Origin: an uncultured Bacteroides sp.
GTDB taxonomy: Bacteria; Bacteroidota; Bacteroidia; Bacteroidales; Bacteroidaceae
NCBI GenBank assembly: GCA_944321495.1
Contig: CALULP010000003.1
Span: 1 to 64,000, forward strand
DNA length: 64,000 nt
Direction of reading: 5' to 3'
The translations under genes were made by a program, and so were the position numbers. The stretch's first letter is position 1, and the number at the start of each line of letters is the position of its first letter. Below are positions 43,059 to 49,886 of this stretch, piece by piece. Under the pieces are notes generated by a model. The model made no database searches, had not been told where the DNA came from, and saw only the letters and a program-made list of their open reading frames with translations.

Positions 43059-44288
43059 CTACAGCAATTTCTTGCTTAAATAGCGCACCGGATACCAGAC
43101 GGACAGGAAGCCCACGGCGATGACGGTGGCGAATACCAGCAATACGTCCGTGGCATGTACGCTGACGGGATAGGCTTCTACCAGGAATGCCCCGTTTCCT
43201 CCTCCCAGCGTGATAAGCCCGAAAGCCTGTTGCAGGAAGCACAGCAACAGTCCGCCCGCAATGCCTGCGATGGCGCCGAACGTGGCAATCAACCGTCCCT
43301 CAAAGAGGAAAATGCGGGCTATGAGCCGTTCGTTGGCACCCAGGTTGCGTAAAGTTTCCACATCTTCGCGTTTGTCCAGAATCAGCATGGACAACGAACC
43401 TATCACATTGAAGCAGGCGATGACCAAGATGAACGTCAGGAAGAGGTAAGAGATGAGTTTTTCTATCTTCATGATGCGGAACACGTCCGCCTGCTGTTCG
43501 TAGCGGTCCTGTACCCGGTAGCGGTCGCCCAGTATGTCTTGTATCTCCTGTTGGGCGCGGCCGGTATCGTAGCCGGGCTTCAGTTTCAGCTCTATGGCGG
43601 AAACCTCTGTGCGGTAGCCGAACAGCTTGCGGGCAAAGTCGAGCGAGGTCAGTATGTAGCGCGCGTCGTATTTCTGTTGGTTGACGATGAACACCACGCC
43701 GGGCGAGTGGAGGTGGCTTTTGTTGAATGCGGCGGCAGGATTGGCAAGGTTTACCCGGACGTTCCGTTTGGGGGCATACACCTGCAGCGGGTCGACAAAC
43801 TGGATGCCGGTACCCAGTTCCGACATCAGCTCGATGCCCATGATGCCGTAATCGGCCACCGAATCTTTCAGCATGAAACTTCCGGCTCCCAACAGCAGGC
43901 TGTCTATGGCGGTCAGTTGCTCAAAGTTATTTTCCACTCCTTTGATGGTAGCCATGGTCTGGTGGTCTTTGTATTGCACCATGGCATTTTCTTCTATGGT
44001 CTCGGTCCATACGTCGATGTAAGGCAATGCCCGCACGGCCCGGATATCCGGGTCGTCGTCGGGCGTGAATACCTTGCCTTCGCGGGCGGTGATTTTCAGC
44101 TCTGGGTCGAAGGCGGTGAACAGTTGCTCCACCATCTCCTGAAAGCCGTTGAACACCGACAAGGTGCACACCATGGCCATCGTTGCCAAGGCTACCCCGC
44201 ATACCGAGATGGCGGAGATGATGTTGATGGCGTTGTGCTTCTTCTTGGCAAAGAGGTAACGGCGTGCTATGTAAAAGGGCAAGTTCAC
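43059..44288 (-). CDS. LolC/LolE-like ABC transporter permease
   Basis: A 409-residue FtsX/MacB-type permease: an N-terminal helix (FYIARRYLFAKKKHNAINII), a large periplasmic domain (residues ~50-270), and three C-terminal helices starting at LISYLFLTFILVIACFNVIG. It has the form of LolC/E proteins that release lipoproteins from the inner membrane for sorting to the outer membrane. It directly follows rbfA with no gap. No ATPase partner lies beside it in this window. Confidence 0.88.
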   Translation of the reverse strand: MNLPFYIARRYLFAKKKHNAINIISAISVCGVALATMAMVCTLSVFNGFQEMVEQLFTAFDPELKITAREGKVFTPDDDPDIRAVRALPYIDVWTETIEENAMVQYKDHQTMATIKGVENNFEQLTAIDSLLLGAGSFMLKDSVADYGIMGIELMSELGTGIQFVDPLQVYAPKRNVRVNLANPAAAFNKSHLHSPGVVFIVNQQKYDARYILTSLDFARKLFGYRTEVSAIELKLKPGYDTGRAQQEIQDILGDRYRVQDRYEQQADVFRIMKIEKLISYLFLTFILVIACFNVIGSLSMLILDKREDVETLRNLGANERLIARIFLFEGRLIATFGAIAGIAGGLLLCFLQQAFGLITLGGGNGAFLVEAYPVSVHATDVLLVFATVIAVGFLSVWYPVRYLSKKLL

Positions 44289-44630
44289 TTATTTGTCGGT
44301 ATTGAGCAGTTGGTCGATGTGCTCCAGGTAGTCCAGCGAGTCGTCCAGGAAGAATTTTATTTCGGGGATGATGCGCAATTGGTGGCGCACGCGGCTGCCC
44401 AGTTCAAAACGGATGGACTTGGCGTTGGCATTGATGTTCTGTATGATTTCCTCTCCTTTGCCGGAAGGGAAAATGCTGAGATACGCGCGTGCCACGCTCA
44501 GGTCGGGACTGATGCGCACGGCGCTTACCGATATCAATATGCCGTGCGTGGCCTGGGTCTGTTTCTGGAAAATGTCGCTCAGTTCCTTTTGGATTAAGCG
44601 TGCAATCTTATTTTGTCGGGTCGTTTCCAT
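44289..44630 (-). CDS. rbfA: Ribosome-binding factor A
   Basis: A 113-residue KH-fold protein that matures the 30S subunit (16S rRNA 5' end). RQNKIARLIQKELSDIFQKQ, PDLSVARAYLSIFPSGK and LRIIPEIKFFLDDSLDYLEH are the family motifs. It ends one base before the permease start, so the pair is co-transcribed. No promoter box was found in the gap upstream, which holds instead a candidate small RNA on the other strand. Confidence 0.94.
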   Translation of the reverse strand: METTRQNKIARLIQKELSDIFQKQTQATHGILISVSAVRISPDLSVARAYLSIFPSGKGEEIIQNINANAKSIRFELGSRVRHQLRIIPEIKFFLDDSLDYLEHIDQLLNTDK

Positions 44631-44705
44631 ATCACTTGTTTTTTAGGTTTATGTCTGTTATTCTTCGCTTGTTTGTCGATGAAGTCTGCCGTTTCGTGGA
44701 TTTTG

Positions 44706-44737
44706 TTTGTTTATCCCGGCAATACCCCGTACCTTTG
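44706..44737 (+). promoter_or_regulatory. Complete Bacteroidales promoter of a candidate small RNA
   Basis: TTTG at 44706-44709, a 20-base spacer, and TACCTTTG at 44730-44737 fit the full TTTG-N19-21-TAnnTTTG consensus. It faces right in the gap between rbfA and yfhO, where no rightward gene exists. Confidence 0.7.
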
Positions 44738-44743
44738 GTGCAC

Positions 44744-44836
44744 GTAAAAACAAGCTCTCTCTAAATAGCGTTTTTCATGTAATATTAAACATGTCATGCC
44801 GTCTTTGCCCGTGAGGTGCAGAGGCGGCTTCTTTTT
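44744..44836 (+). ncRNA. Candidate intergenic small RNA, about 90 nt
   Basis: It runs from a start predicted seven bases after the promoter box to a terminator: GCCGTCTTTGC at 44798-44808 pairs GCAGAGGCGGC at 44818-44828 (11 bp with two G-U pairs on this strand), followed by TTCTTTTTT. Internally, CATGT and ACATG words flank AATATTAA. No open frame of note lies inside, and it does not carry the SRP RNA, tmRNA or RNase P motifs. Both flanking genes run leftward, so this transcript would be independent and antisense to the start of the rbfA leader region. Confidence 0.55.
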
Positions 44837-44842
44837 TCCCCG

Positions 44843-47365
44843 TCAGGCAGTTTCCCGGTTCAGCCGTTTCTTCCCTGTCCATACTGCGGCAACGGCTCCC
44901 AGCAGGAGGAGAATCAGCGCGGCATAGGCTATGCCTTCGGTGACGTGCAGGCTTTGCGGGTCGAAACGCATCTCGATGGTATGTTTCCCTGCCGGCACGT
45001 ACAGGCTGCGTAGGATGTAGTTGGCGCGTGCCAGTTCGGCAGGCTGCCCGTCGATGGTGACCTGCCACCCGTCCGGATAGTAGATTTCGGAGAACACGGC
45101 GATGCCGTCCTGCGCATTCTGCGTCTCATATACCAGCTGGTTGGGGCGATAGCTTTTTAACCGGATGTCGGAAGCCCCGTCCTTATGTCCCGTTGTCGCC
45201 TCTTTCAAGGCCGGCTTGAAGCGGGCGTCCACTACGGCGGTCTCGGTAGGCACGATGTCGGCAAGGGCGTCTATCTCTTCGTTGGCATTGTCTACGTACC
45301 GCACGTTGTTTACGAACCAGGCATTGCCATACGCGTAGGGGTTCATGACCGGAACGGTTTCCCCCTGCTGCCCGGCCGGGAAAATGAAGTATTTGGTGTT
45401 CAGCATGTTCAGTACGCGGAATTTGGAGGCATCCACACTGTCCATGTCGCCGCCGGCCTTGGCCACGGCGCTGTAGGCTGCCTGCATTTCGGGCACAATG
45501 TGGTGGTCTATCATCTCCTGGTAGCGGCGCAACTTGGCGGCATGGTAGCCGCCCACGCTTTTATGCCAGTAGGCGGTGTTGTTTTCGTTGAACGTCCTGG
45601 TGGCAAAATTCAGCACGCGGTAGTCCAAGGCCGGGTCTTGCAGAATCAGCTCGTCGGTCGCTGTCTTGTTGAACGTGGTCACCTGGGTCGATTTGGGCAC
45701 GAACTGGCTGTCGTTCAGGTAACGCTTGTTCACGCCCCACAAGTCTATCAGGCAGAGCAGCCCGATGCCGCCCACCGTGAGCGACTGGCGCAACTTGCCT
45801 GCCGCATAGAGCCCGAGGAGCAGTACCCCGACGGCAATGATGATGAAGCTGCGCAACGCGTCGGCCTGCACCAGCGCGGCACGCATCTCCGACAGGTTGG
45901 TCAGTATGCCGTTCAGCTCGCTGGGGGGAATCATGCCTTGGTCGGCGGCGCTTTGCAGCATCTGTGCCTCTTGGGCGAGCACGTAGTCCGAGGGCGAAGG
46001 GGTGCCCGGCACGGCCAGCCACAGGGCCACGCCTGCCGTCAGCAGCAGGCAAAGGCCGGTCTGCTTCAGGTTCTTCCGCAACAACGCCGATTCTTTCAAC
46101 ACTTTCACCAGCGCGAACATGGCCAGCAGCGGGATGGTAAACTCGGCAATGACCAGAATGGACGATACGGCACGGAACTTATTGTACATCGGGATGTAGT
46201 CGATGAAGAAGTCGGTCAGCGGCATGAAGTTCTTGCCCCACGACAGCAGGATGGAGAACACTGTGGCGGCCACCAGCGCCCACTTCAGCGGTCCTTTCAC
46301 CACGAAGCAGCCCAACAGGAACAGGAACAGCACGAAAGCCCCTACGTACACCGGCCCCGACGTCATGGGCTGGGTGCCGAAGTATTGGGTCAGCTGGCCG
46401 TACAGGCTGCTGTACATCGGGTTGGCTTTCTTCATGGCGGTCTCGCTGGCCGAAAGGGGGACGGAAGCCCCGCCCTTGTAGTTGGGCACCAGCAGGGTCA
46501 GCGTCTCGCCGATGCCGTAGCTCCATTGCGTGATGTAGTCGCGGTCAAGTCCGCTGCTGGTCTGCTTGGCGGCATCGCCGGTGTACACCAGCTCGCTCTT
46601 GCCGCGCATGGTTTCCTTGCTGTACGTATAGGTGTGGTACAGGTTGGAGAGGTTGGCTGCCACGCCCACCAGGCCGGCTACCACCAGTACGGCGCTCGCC
46701 CGGAAGAACTGGGGCAAGGTTTTCTCTTTCCATGCCTGCACAAAGTAGGCAACGGCCACAAACAGGATGACGAACAGGAAGTAATAGGACATCTGCACAT
46801 GGTTGGACATAATCTGCAAGGCAATGAACAGCCCCGTCACCAGGCCTCCCGCCAGCAACCTGCCCCGGTAGGCCAGCACGATGCCCGCCAGCGTGGGCGG
46901 AATGTAGGCCAGGGTGATGAACTTCCACAAGTGCCCCGCCGACATCAGGATGAAGAAGTAGGACGAGAATGCCCACAGCACGCCGCCCAATCCGGCCAGC
47001 CATGCCGGTATGCCGAACACGCGCAGCAGGATGTAGAAGCCCAGCATCATGATGAACGTCAGTCCCACGTAGCCCGGCAGGAAAAGCTGGTAGACGTTTT
47101 GCACCCATTTCAGCGGTTGCACCGAGTCATAGGCAGGGGCAATCTGGTAGGTAGGCATGCCGCCGAAGATGGAGTTGGTCCAGCGGGTGCGCTCACCGGT
47201 CTCTTCGTAGTAAAGGGCGGCCTCACGTCCGGCGCCGGCACCTGCGGCCGTGTCATGCTGGAACAGAATGCGCCCCTCGATGTCCGCCGGGAAAAAATAG
47301 GCGAACGAGAGCACCGCGAAGACTACGATGGCAATCACGTCGGGAAGAAGTTTTTTTATCGTCAT
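44843..47365 (-). CDS. YfhO-family membrane protein
   Basis: An 840-residue protein with about a dozen membrane helices in the first 570 residues (LLPDVIAIVVFAVLSFAYFF, FIMMLGFYILLRVFGIPAWL) and a soluble C-terminal part (YYPDGWQVTIDGQPAELARA) before a final helix. This is the layout of the YfhO family, GT-C fold relatives thought to transfer sugars from lipid carriers onto surface polymers. The start is MTIKKLLP at 47365 (47374 is possible), because the -7 box at 47400-47393 excludes the longer reading from 47413. Confidence 0.85.
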   Translation of the reverse strand: MTIKKLLPDVIAIVVFAVLSFAYFFPADIEGRILFQHDTAAGAGAGREAALYYEETGERTRWTNSIFGGMPTYQIAPAYDSVQPLKWVQNVYQLFLPGYVGLTFIMMLGFYILLRVFGIPAWLAGLGGVLWAFSSYFFILMSAGHLWKFITLAYIPPTLAGIVLAYRGRLLAGGLVTGLFIALQIMSNHVQMSYYFLFVILFVAVAYFVQAWKEKTLPQFFRASAVLVVAGLVGVAANLSNLYHTYTYSKETMRGKSELVYTGDAAKQTSSGLDRDYITQWSYGIGETLTLLVPNYKGGASVPLSASETAMKKANPMYSSLYGQLTQYFGTQPMTSGPVYVGAFVLFLFLLGCFVVKGPLKWALVAATVFSILLSWGKNFMPLTDFFIDYIPMYNKFRAVSSILVIAEFTIPLLAMFALVKVLKESALLRKNLKQTGLCLLLTAGVALWLAVPGTPSPSDYVLAQEAQMLQSAADQGMIPPSELNGILTNLSEMRAALVQADALRSFIIIAVGVLLLGLYAAGKLRQSLTVGGIGLLCLIDLWGVNKRYLNDSQFVPKSTQVTTFNKTATDELILQDPALDYRVLNFATRTFNENNTAYWHKSVGGYHAAKLRRYQEMIDHHIVPEMQAAYSAVAKAGGDMDSVDASKFRVLNMLNTKYFIFPAGQQGETVPVMNPYAYGNAWFVNNVRYVDNANEEIDALADIVPTETAVVDARFKPALKEATTGHKDGASDIRLKSYRPNQLVYETQNAQDGIAVFSEIYYPDGWQVTIDGQPAELARANYILRSLYVPAGKHTIEMRFDPQSLHVTEGIAYAALILLLLGAVAAVWTGKKRLNRETA

Positions 47366-47392
47366 ATCGGTCATTTGCTTTACAATTCCGGG

Positions 47393-47462
47393 CAAAGATA
47401 GCGCAAACCGCACGCAATCGGAAATAAATTTGTTCTATTTACGGTAAAATGTAGTACTTTTG
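47393..47462. promoter_or_regulatory. Divergent promoters of yfhO-type and nucleosidase genes
   Basis: CAAAGATA at 47393-47400 reads TATCTTTG toward the YfhO gene. On the plus strand TTTG at 47429-47432 and TACTTTTG at 47455-47462 (22 bases apart) face the nucleosidase gene, giving it a leader of about 190 bases that contains a repeat element. Confidence 0.6.
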
Positions 47463-47485
47463 TGCCCGGAGCCTGTCCGAAACCT

Positions 47486-47586
47486 TTACAAACCTCCGAC
47501 AGACCCGGGCCGTACCCGGCTCGTACCCCGTTCGGTACCGGTTCGGTCGTCATCTGGCCATATGGAGCGGAAAAAGAGCGGACAAA
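47486..47586 (+). repeat. Variable-core repeat element, copy R3
   Basis: It opens with TTTACAAACCTCCGACAGAC and ends with TATGGAGCGGAAAAAGAGCG then GACAAA, both matching copy R2 near 60.1 kb. The core is an 11-base-period tandem with different sequence (CGTACCCGGCT, CGTACCCCGTT, CGGTACCGGTT). It lies in the leader of the nucleosidase gene. Confidence 0.7.
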
Positions 47587-47658
47587 CCGTGGCGGAGGAC
47601 AGGCGAAGAGACATTGGAAAACCACCGGCGGCAAGCCGGCATAACGAGATTGCAAAAG

Positions 47659-48366
47659 ATGAGAATAGGAGTTATCAGCGCCATGGAGAGCGAGCACAAC
47701 CGGCTGGTTGCTTGCCTGGACGGGGCAAAGGACGTGCGCCGGGACGCCTGGCAATATGTGCAAGGCAGGTTGGGAAGCAATGAGGCCGTGCTGGCGCGTT
47801 GCGGCATCGGGAAAGTGAATGCCGCCGTAGGGACTGCCGAACTGCTCCGGCAGTTTGCCCCCGACTGTGTGGTCAGTACCGGTGTGGCAGGAGGCATCGA
47901 TGCCTCCCTGCGGGTGATGGACGTGGTGGCAGGCGCAAGCGTGGTGTATCACGACGTGTGGTGCGGCGAGGGCAATGCCTACGGGCAGGTGCAGGGACTT
48001 CCTGCCGTGTTCAGTGCCCACCCCGTGCTGTTGTCCCATGCCTTGGCTATGGATAAGGCCGGCGGGGAAAGCCGCGTGTACGGCGGCCTGATTTGCACGG
48101 GCGACCGCTTCATCACCGACCGCCCCTCGCTGGATGCCATCAAGGCGCGTTTTCCCCAAGGCCTGGCGGTAGACATGGAGTCGGCAGCCATTGCGCAGAC
48201 GTGTTATCTGTATGGCGTGCCTTTCCTCAGTTTCCGCATCATCAGCGACACACCCGGCGTGGACAACCACTGGCAGCAGTACACGGACTTCTGGGGTACG
48301 ATGGCCGACCGCTCTTTCCGGATTACCCGGGATTTCCTGGCTTCGCTGCCTGACGTAATACAGTAA
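47659..48366 (+). CDS. 5'-methylthioadenosine/S-adenosylhomocysteine nucleosidase
   Basis: A 235-residue purine-nucleoside phosphorylase-fold enzyme. MRIGVISAMESEHNRLVACL carries the catalytic Glu region, CGIGKVNAAVGTAELL and VVSTGVAGGIDASLRVMDVV follow, and DMESAAIAQTC binds the ribose. FRIISDTPGVDNHWQQY supplies the catalytic aspartate. It splits S-adenosylhomocysteine into adenine and S-ribosylhomocysteine, the substrate of LuxS, whose gene is next on the same strand. The start MRIGVIS at 47659 is supported by the family N-terminus; earlier codons would translate the repeat. Pfs is the usual name. Confidence 0.9.
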   Translation: MRIGVISAMESEHNRLVACLDGAKDVRRDAWQYVQGRLGSNEAVLARCGIGKVNAAVGTAELLRQFAPDCVVSTGVAGGIDASLRVMDVVAGASVVYHDVWCGEGNAYGQVQGLPAVFSAHPVLLSHALAMDKAGGESRVYGGLICTGDRFITDRPSLDAIKARFPQGLAVDMESAAIAQTCYLYGVPFLSFRIISDTPGVDNHWQQYTDFWGTMADRSFRITRDFLASLPDVIQ

Positions 48367-48380
48367 GGATTTGTTGCTGC

Positions 48381-48723
48381 ACTTTTTTCTTTCGCTTGCC
48401 TGAAAGAAGAAGCTGCCCAAAAAAAAGGACCCCGGTTGTGCCCGTCACGTTCGCCAGTCGATGCCGGAGAACCATGCGGCGTCAAACTGTGTCTGTGGAA
48501 ACCGGCTGTGCAGCGTTTTTCGGTCAGTGCCCTCTGCCGGATGGTCGCGCCTAAGCGGAGGGGCGTGAAGCGGAGAGCGCGTTTTTGCGTGAAGAACGGC
48601 AGTCTGTCTGAGCGAAGCGAGTTTTCTGCCGTTTAGCAAAAACACGCTCGGAGTAGCCCCGGAGATTCAGCGCTTGATTTTTTCTTTTGGTAGCTTTTCT
48701 TTTGCATCAAGGCAAAAGAAAAG
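48381..48723. repeat. Mosaic hairpin repeat, copy C (full length)
   Basis: This is the longest copy. It opens with a hairpin (TTCTTTC/GAAAGAA at 48388-48393/48402-48408) and GGACCCCGGTTG, the inverted right end of copies A and B. The middle contains CTAAGCGGAGGGGCGTGAAG, then an outer stem GAGCGCGTTTTTGC/GCAAAAACACGCTC around an inner stem AACGGCAG/CTGCCGTT. It closes with GGAGATTCAGCGCTTGAT and a 12-bp hairpin at 48694-48705/48712-48723, the inverted left end of copy A. It fills the gap between the nucleosidase gene and luxS. Confidence 0.85.
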
Positions 48724-48758
48724 TACACTTATATGAAACTATAAATTATATATTTGAT

Positions 48759-49244
48759 ATGGAAAAAATACCCAGCTTTACAATCGACCACATTCGTCTG
48801 CTGCGTGGCATCTACGTGTCGCGCAAAGATGAAGTGAACGGTGAGACCGTTACTACGTTTGACATCCGCATGAAGGAGCCCAACCGTGAGCCTGCCTTGG
48901 GGCAGGGGGCGCTCCACACCATTGAGCACCTGGCGGCAACCTATCTGCGGAATGAGCCCCGCTGGAAGGACAAAATCATCTATTGGGGGCCTATGGGATG
49001 CCTCACCGGCAATTACCTGCTGATGAAGGGGGACTTGCAGCCGCAAGATATCCTGCCTCTGTTGCAGGACACTTTCCGCTTTATTGCTTCCTATGAGGGC
49101 GAAGTGCCCGGGGCTGCCCCTGCCGATTGCGGCAACTATTTGTTGCACGACCTGCCTATGGCCCGATGGGAGTCGGCGAAGTATCTCCGCGAAGTGCTGG
49201 AGCACATGACGGAGGCCAACATGCATTATCCGGAAAAAGAATAG
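48759..49244 (+). CDS. luxS: S-ribosylhomocysteine lyase LuxS
   Basis: A 161-residue metalloenzyme that cleaves S-ribosylhomocysteine to homocysteine and the precursor of autoinducer-2. The metal site is HTIEH (His53, Glu56 is the base, His57) with Cys124 (DCGNYL), and the catalytic cysteine is Cys81 in GPMGCLTGNYLL. With the nucleosidase gene upstream it completes detoxification of S-adenosylhomocysteine. The start at 48759 fits the family; the TATATTTG word three bases before it is too close to serve as its promoter. Confidence 0.95.
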   Translation: MEKIPSFTIDHIRLLRGIYVSRKDEVNGETVTTFDIRMKEPNREPALGQGALHTIEHLAATYLRNEPRWKDKIIYWGPMGCLTGNYLLMKGDLQPQDILPLLQDTFRFIASYEGEVPGAAPADCGNYLLHDLPMARWESAKYLREVLEHMTEANMHYPEKE

Positions 49245-49330
49245 GGGGCGCTTCCTCCGGCCGTTGTGCATCCTGTCGATTAATATGTGTTAATTATACC
49301 CTGATATTTTTCAGATTCATCAAAAATTCT

Positions 49331-49338
49331 TATATTTG
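49331..49338 (+). promoter_or_regulatory. -7 box of the winged-helix gene
   Basis: TATATTTG matches TAnnTTTG, 44 bases before the start codon. A T-rich run at 49306-49311 lies at the -33 distance. Confidence 0.55.
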
Positions 49339-49382
49339 GTTACGATTTAAAGCAAATGTCTAACCTCTAAAATGTTTTTGTT

Positions 49383-49607
49383 ATGGATGCACATACTATT
49401 GGTGTCAACGCAGGAGTCGTTTGGAGACTTTTAGACAATAACCGGGGGTGGGAATATAGCGAACTGAAGAAGGCCTCCGGGTTGTCTGACAGAGACTTGA
49501 ATGCCGCTATCGGATGGCTGGCGCGTGAAGACAAGATTCAGTTTTGGACAGACAAGAAAGGGGACAAAGAGTACCTGTATCTGGAATTGAATCTTTATAT
49601 CGGCTGA
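49383..49607 (+). CDS. Small winged-helix protein, DUF2582 type
   Basis: A 74-residue protein: VWRLLDNNRGWEYSELKKAS, then SDRDLNAAIGWLAREDKIQF and a final beta hairpin. This is a compact winged-helix domain of the kind annotated DUF2582, frequent in Bacteroidales and of unknown target. It has its own promoter and is closed by a terminator, so it is a one-gene unit. Confidence 0.8.
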   Translation: MDAHTIGVNAGVVWRLLDNNRGWEYSELKKASGLSDRDLNAAIGWLAREDKIQFWTDKKGDKEYLYLELNLYIG

Positions 49608-49637
49608 CTGGGCCGTTTATATCAAAGCTTGAAAATG

Positions 49638-49680
49638 AAAGGTTGCTGTAACATGCGGACAGCAGCCTTTTGTTTTTTTA
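49638..49680 (+). terminator. Terminator of the winged-helix gene
   Basis: AAAGGTTGCTGT at 49638-49649 pairs ACAGCAGCCTTT at 49659-49670 (one G-U pair), followed by TGTTTTTTTA. Confidence 0.85.
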
Positions 49681-49804
49681 TGAAGTGTGCTTGCCTGTTT
49701 CCGAATACAAATCATACCCTTTAAAAAGACATTTCGCTTCCCCTCAAAAAGAAATCCATCCCTTTTCATTAACAAATTTTTATGGCTTTCATAGGGTGTT
49801 GTAC

Positions 49805-49812
49805 TACCTTTG
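49805..49812 (+). promoter_or_regulatory. -7 box of the polysaccharide utilisation operon
   Basis: TACCTTTG matches TAnnTTTG and lies 75 bases before the SusC start, leaving a leader of nearly 70 bases. TTTTTATGG at 49776-49784 is a weak -33 candidate. The rest of the gap holds only the terminator of the previous gene. Confidence 0.55.
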
Positions 49813-49886
49813 TATCGGGTTCGCAAGGCTTTCTGCCGTCTTGTGTGCCCGTTAGCAACCAAGTATTAACCATTAAATAATGTACA

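Noticed and set aside
44744..44836. Signal recognition particle RNA or 6S RNA
   Set aside because: The conserved SRP core and the long 6S stem with central bubble are absent.
45185..47401. 738-residue rightward open frame
   Set aside because: It is the exact antisense of the YfhO-type gene, rich in His, Gln and Arg as expected for a shadow of a GC-rich gene.
48749..48756. TATATTTG as the luxS promoter
   Set aside because: It lies three bases before the ATG, so transcription would start inside the coding sequence.
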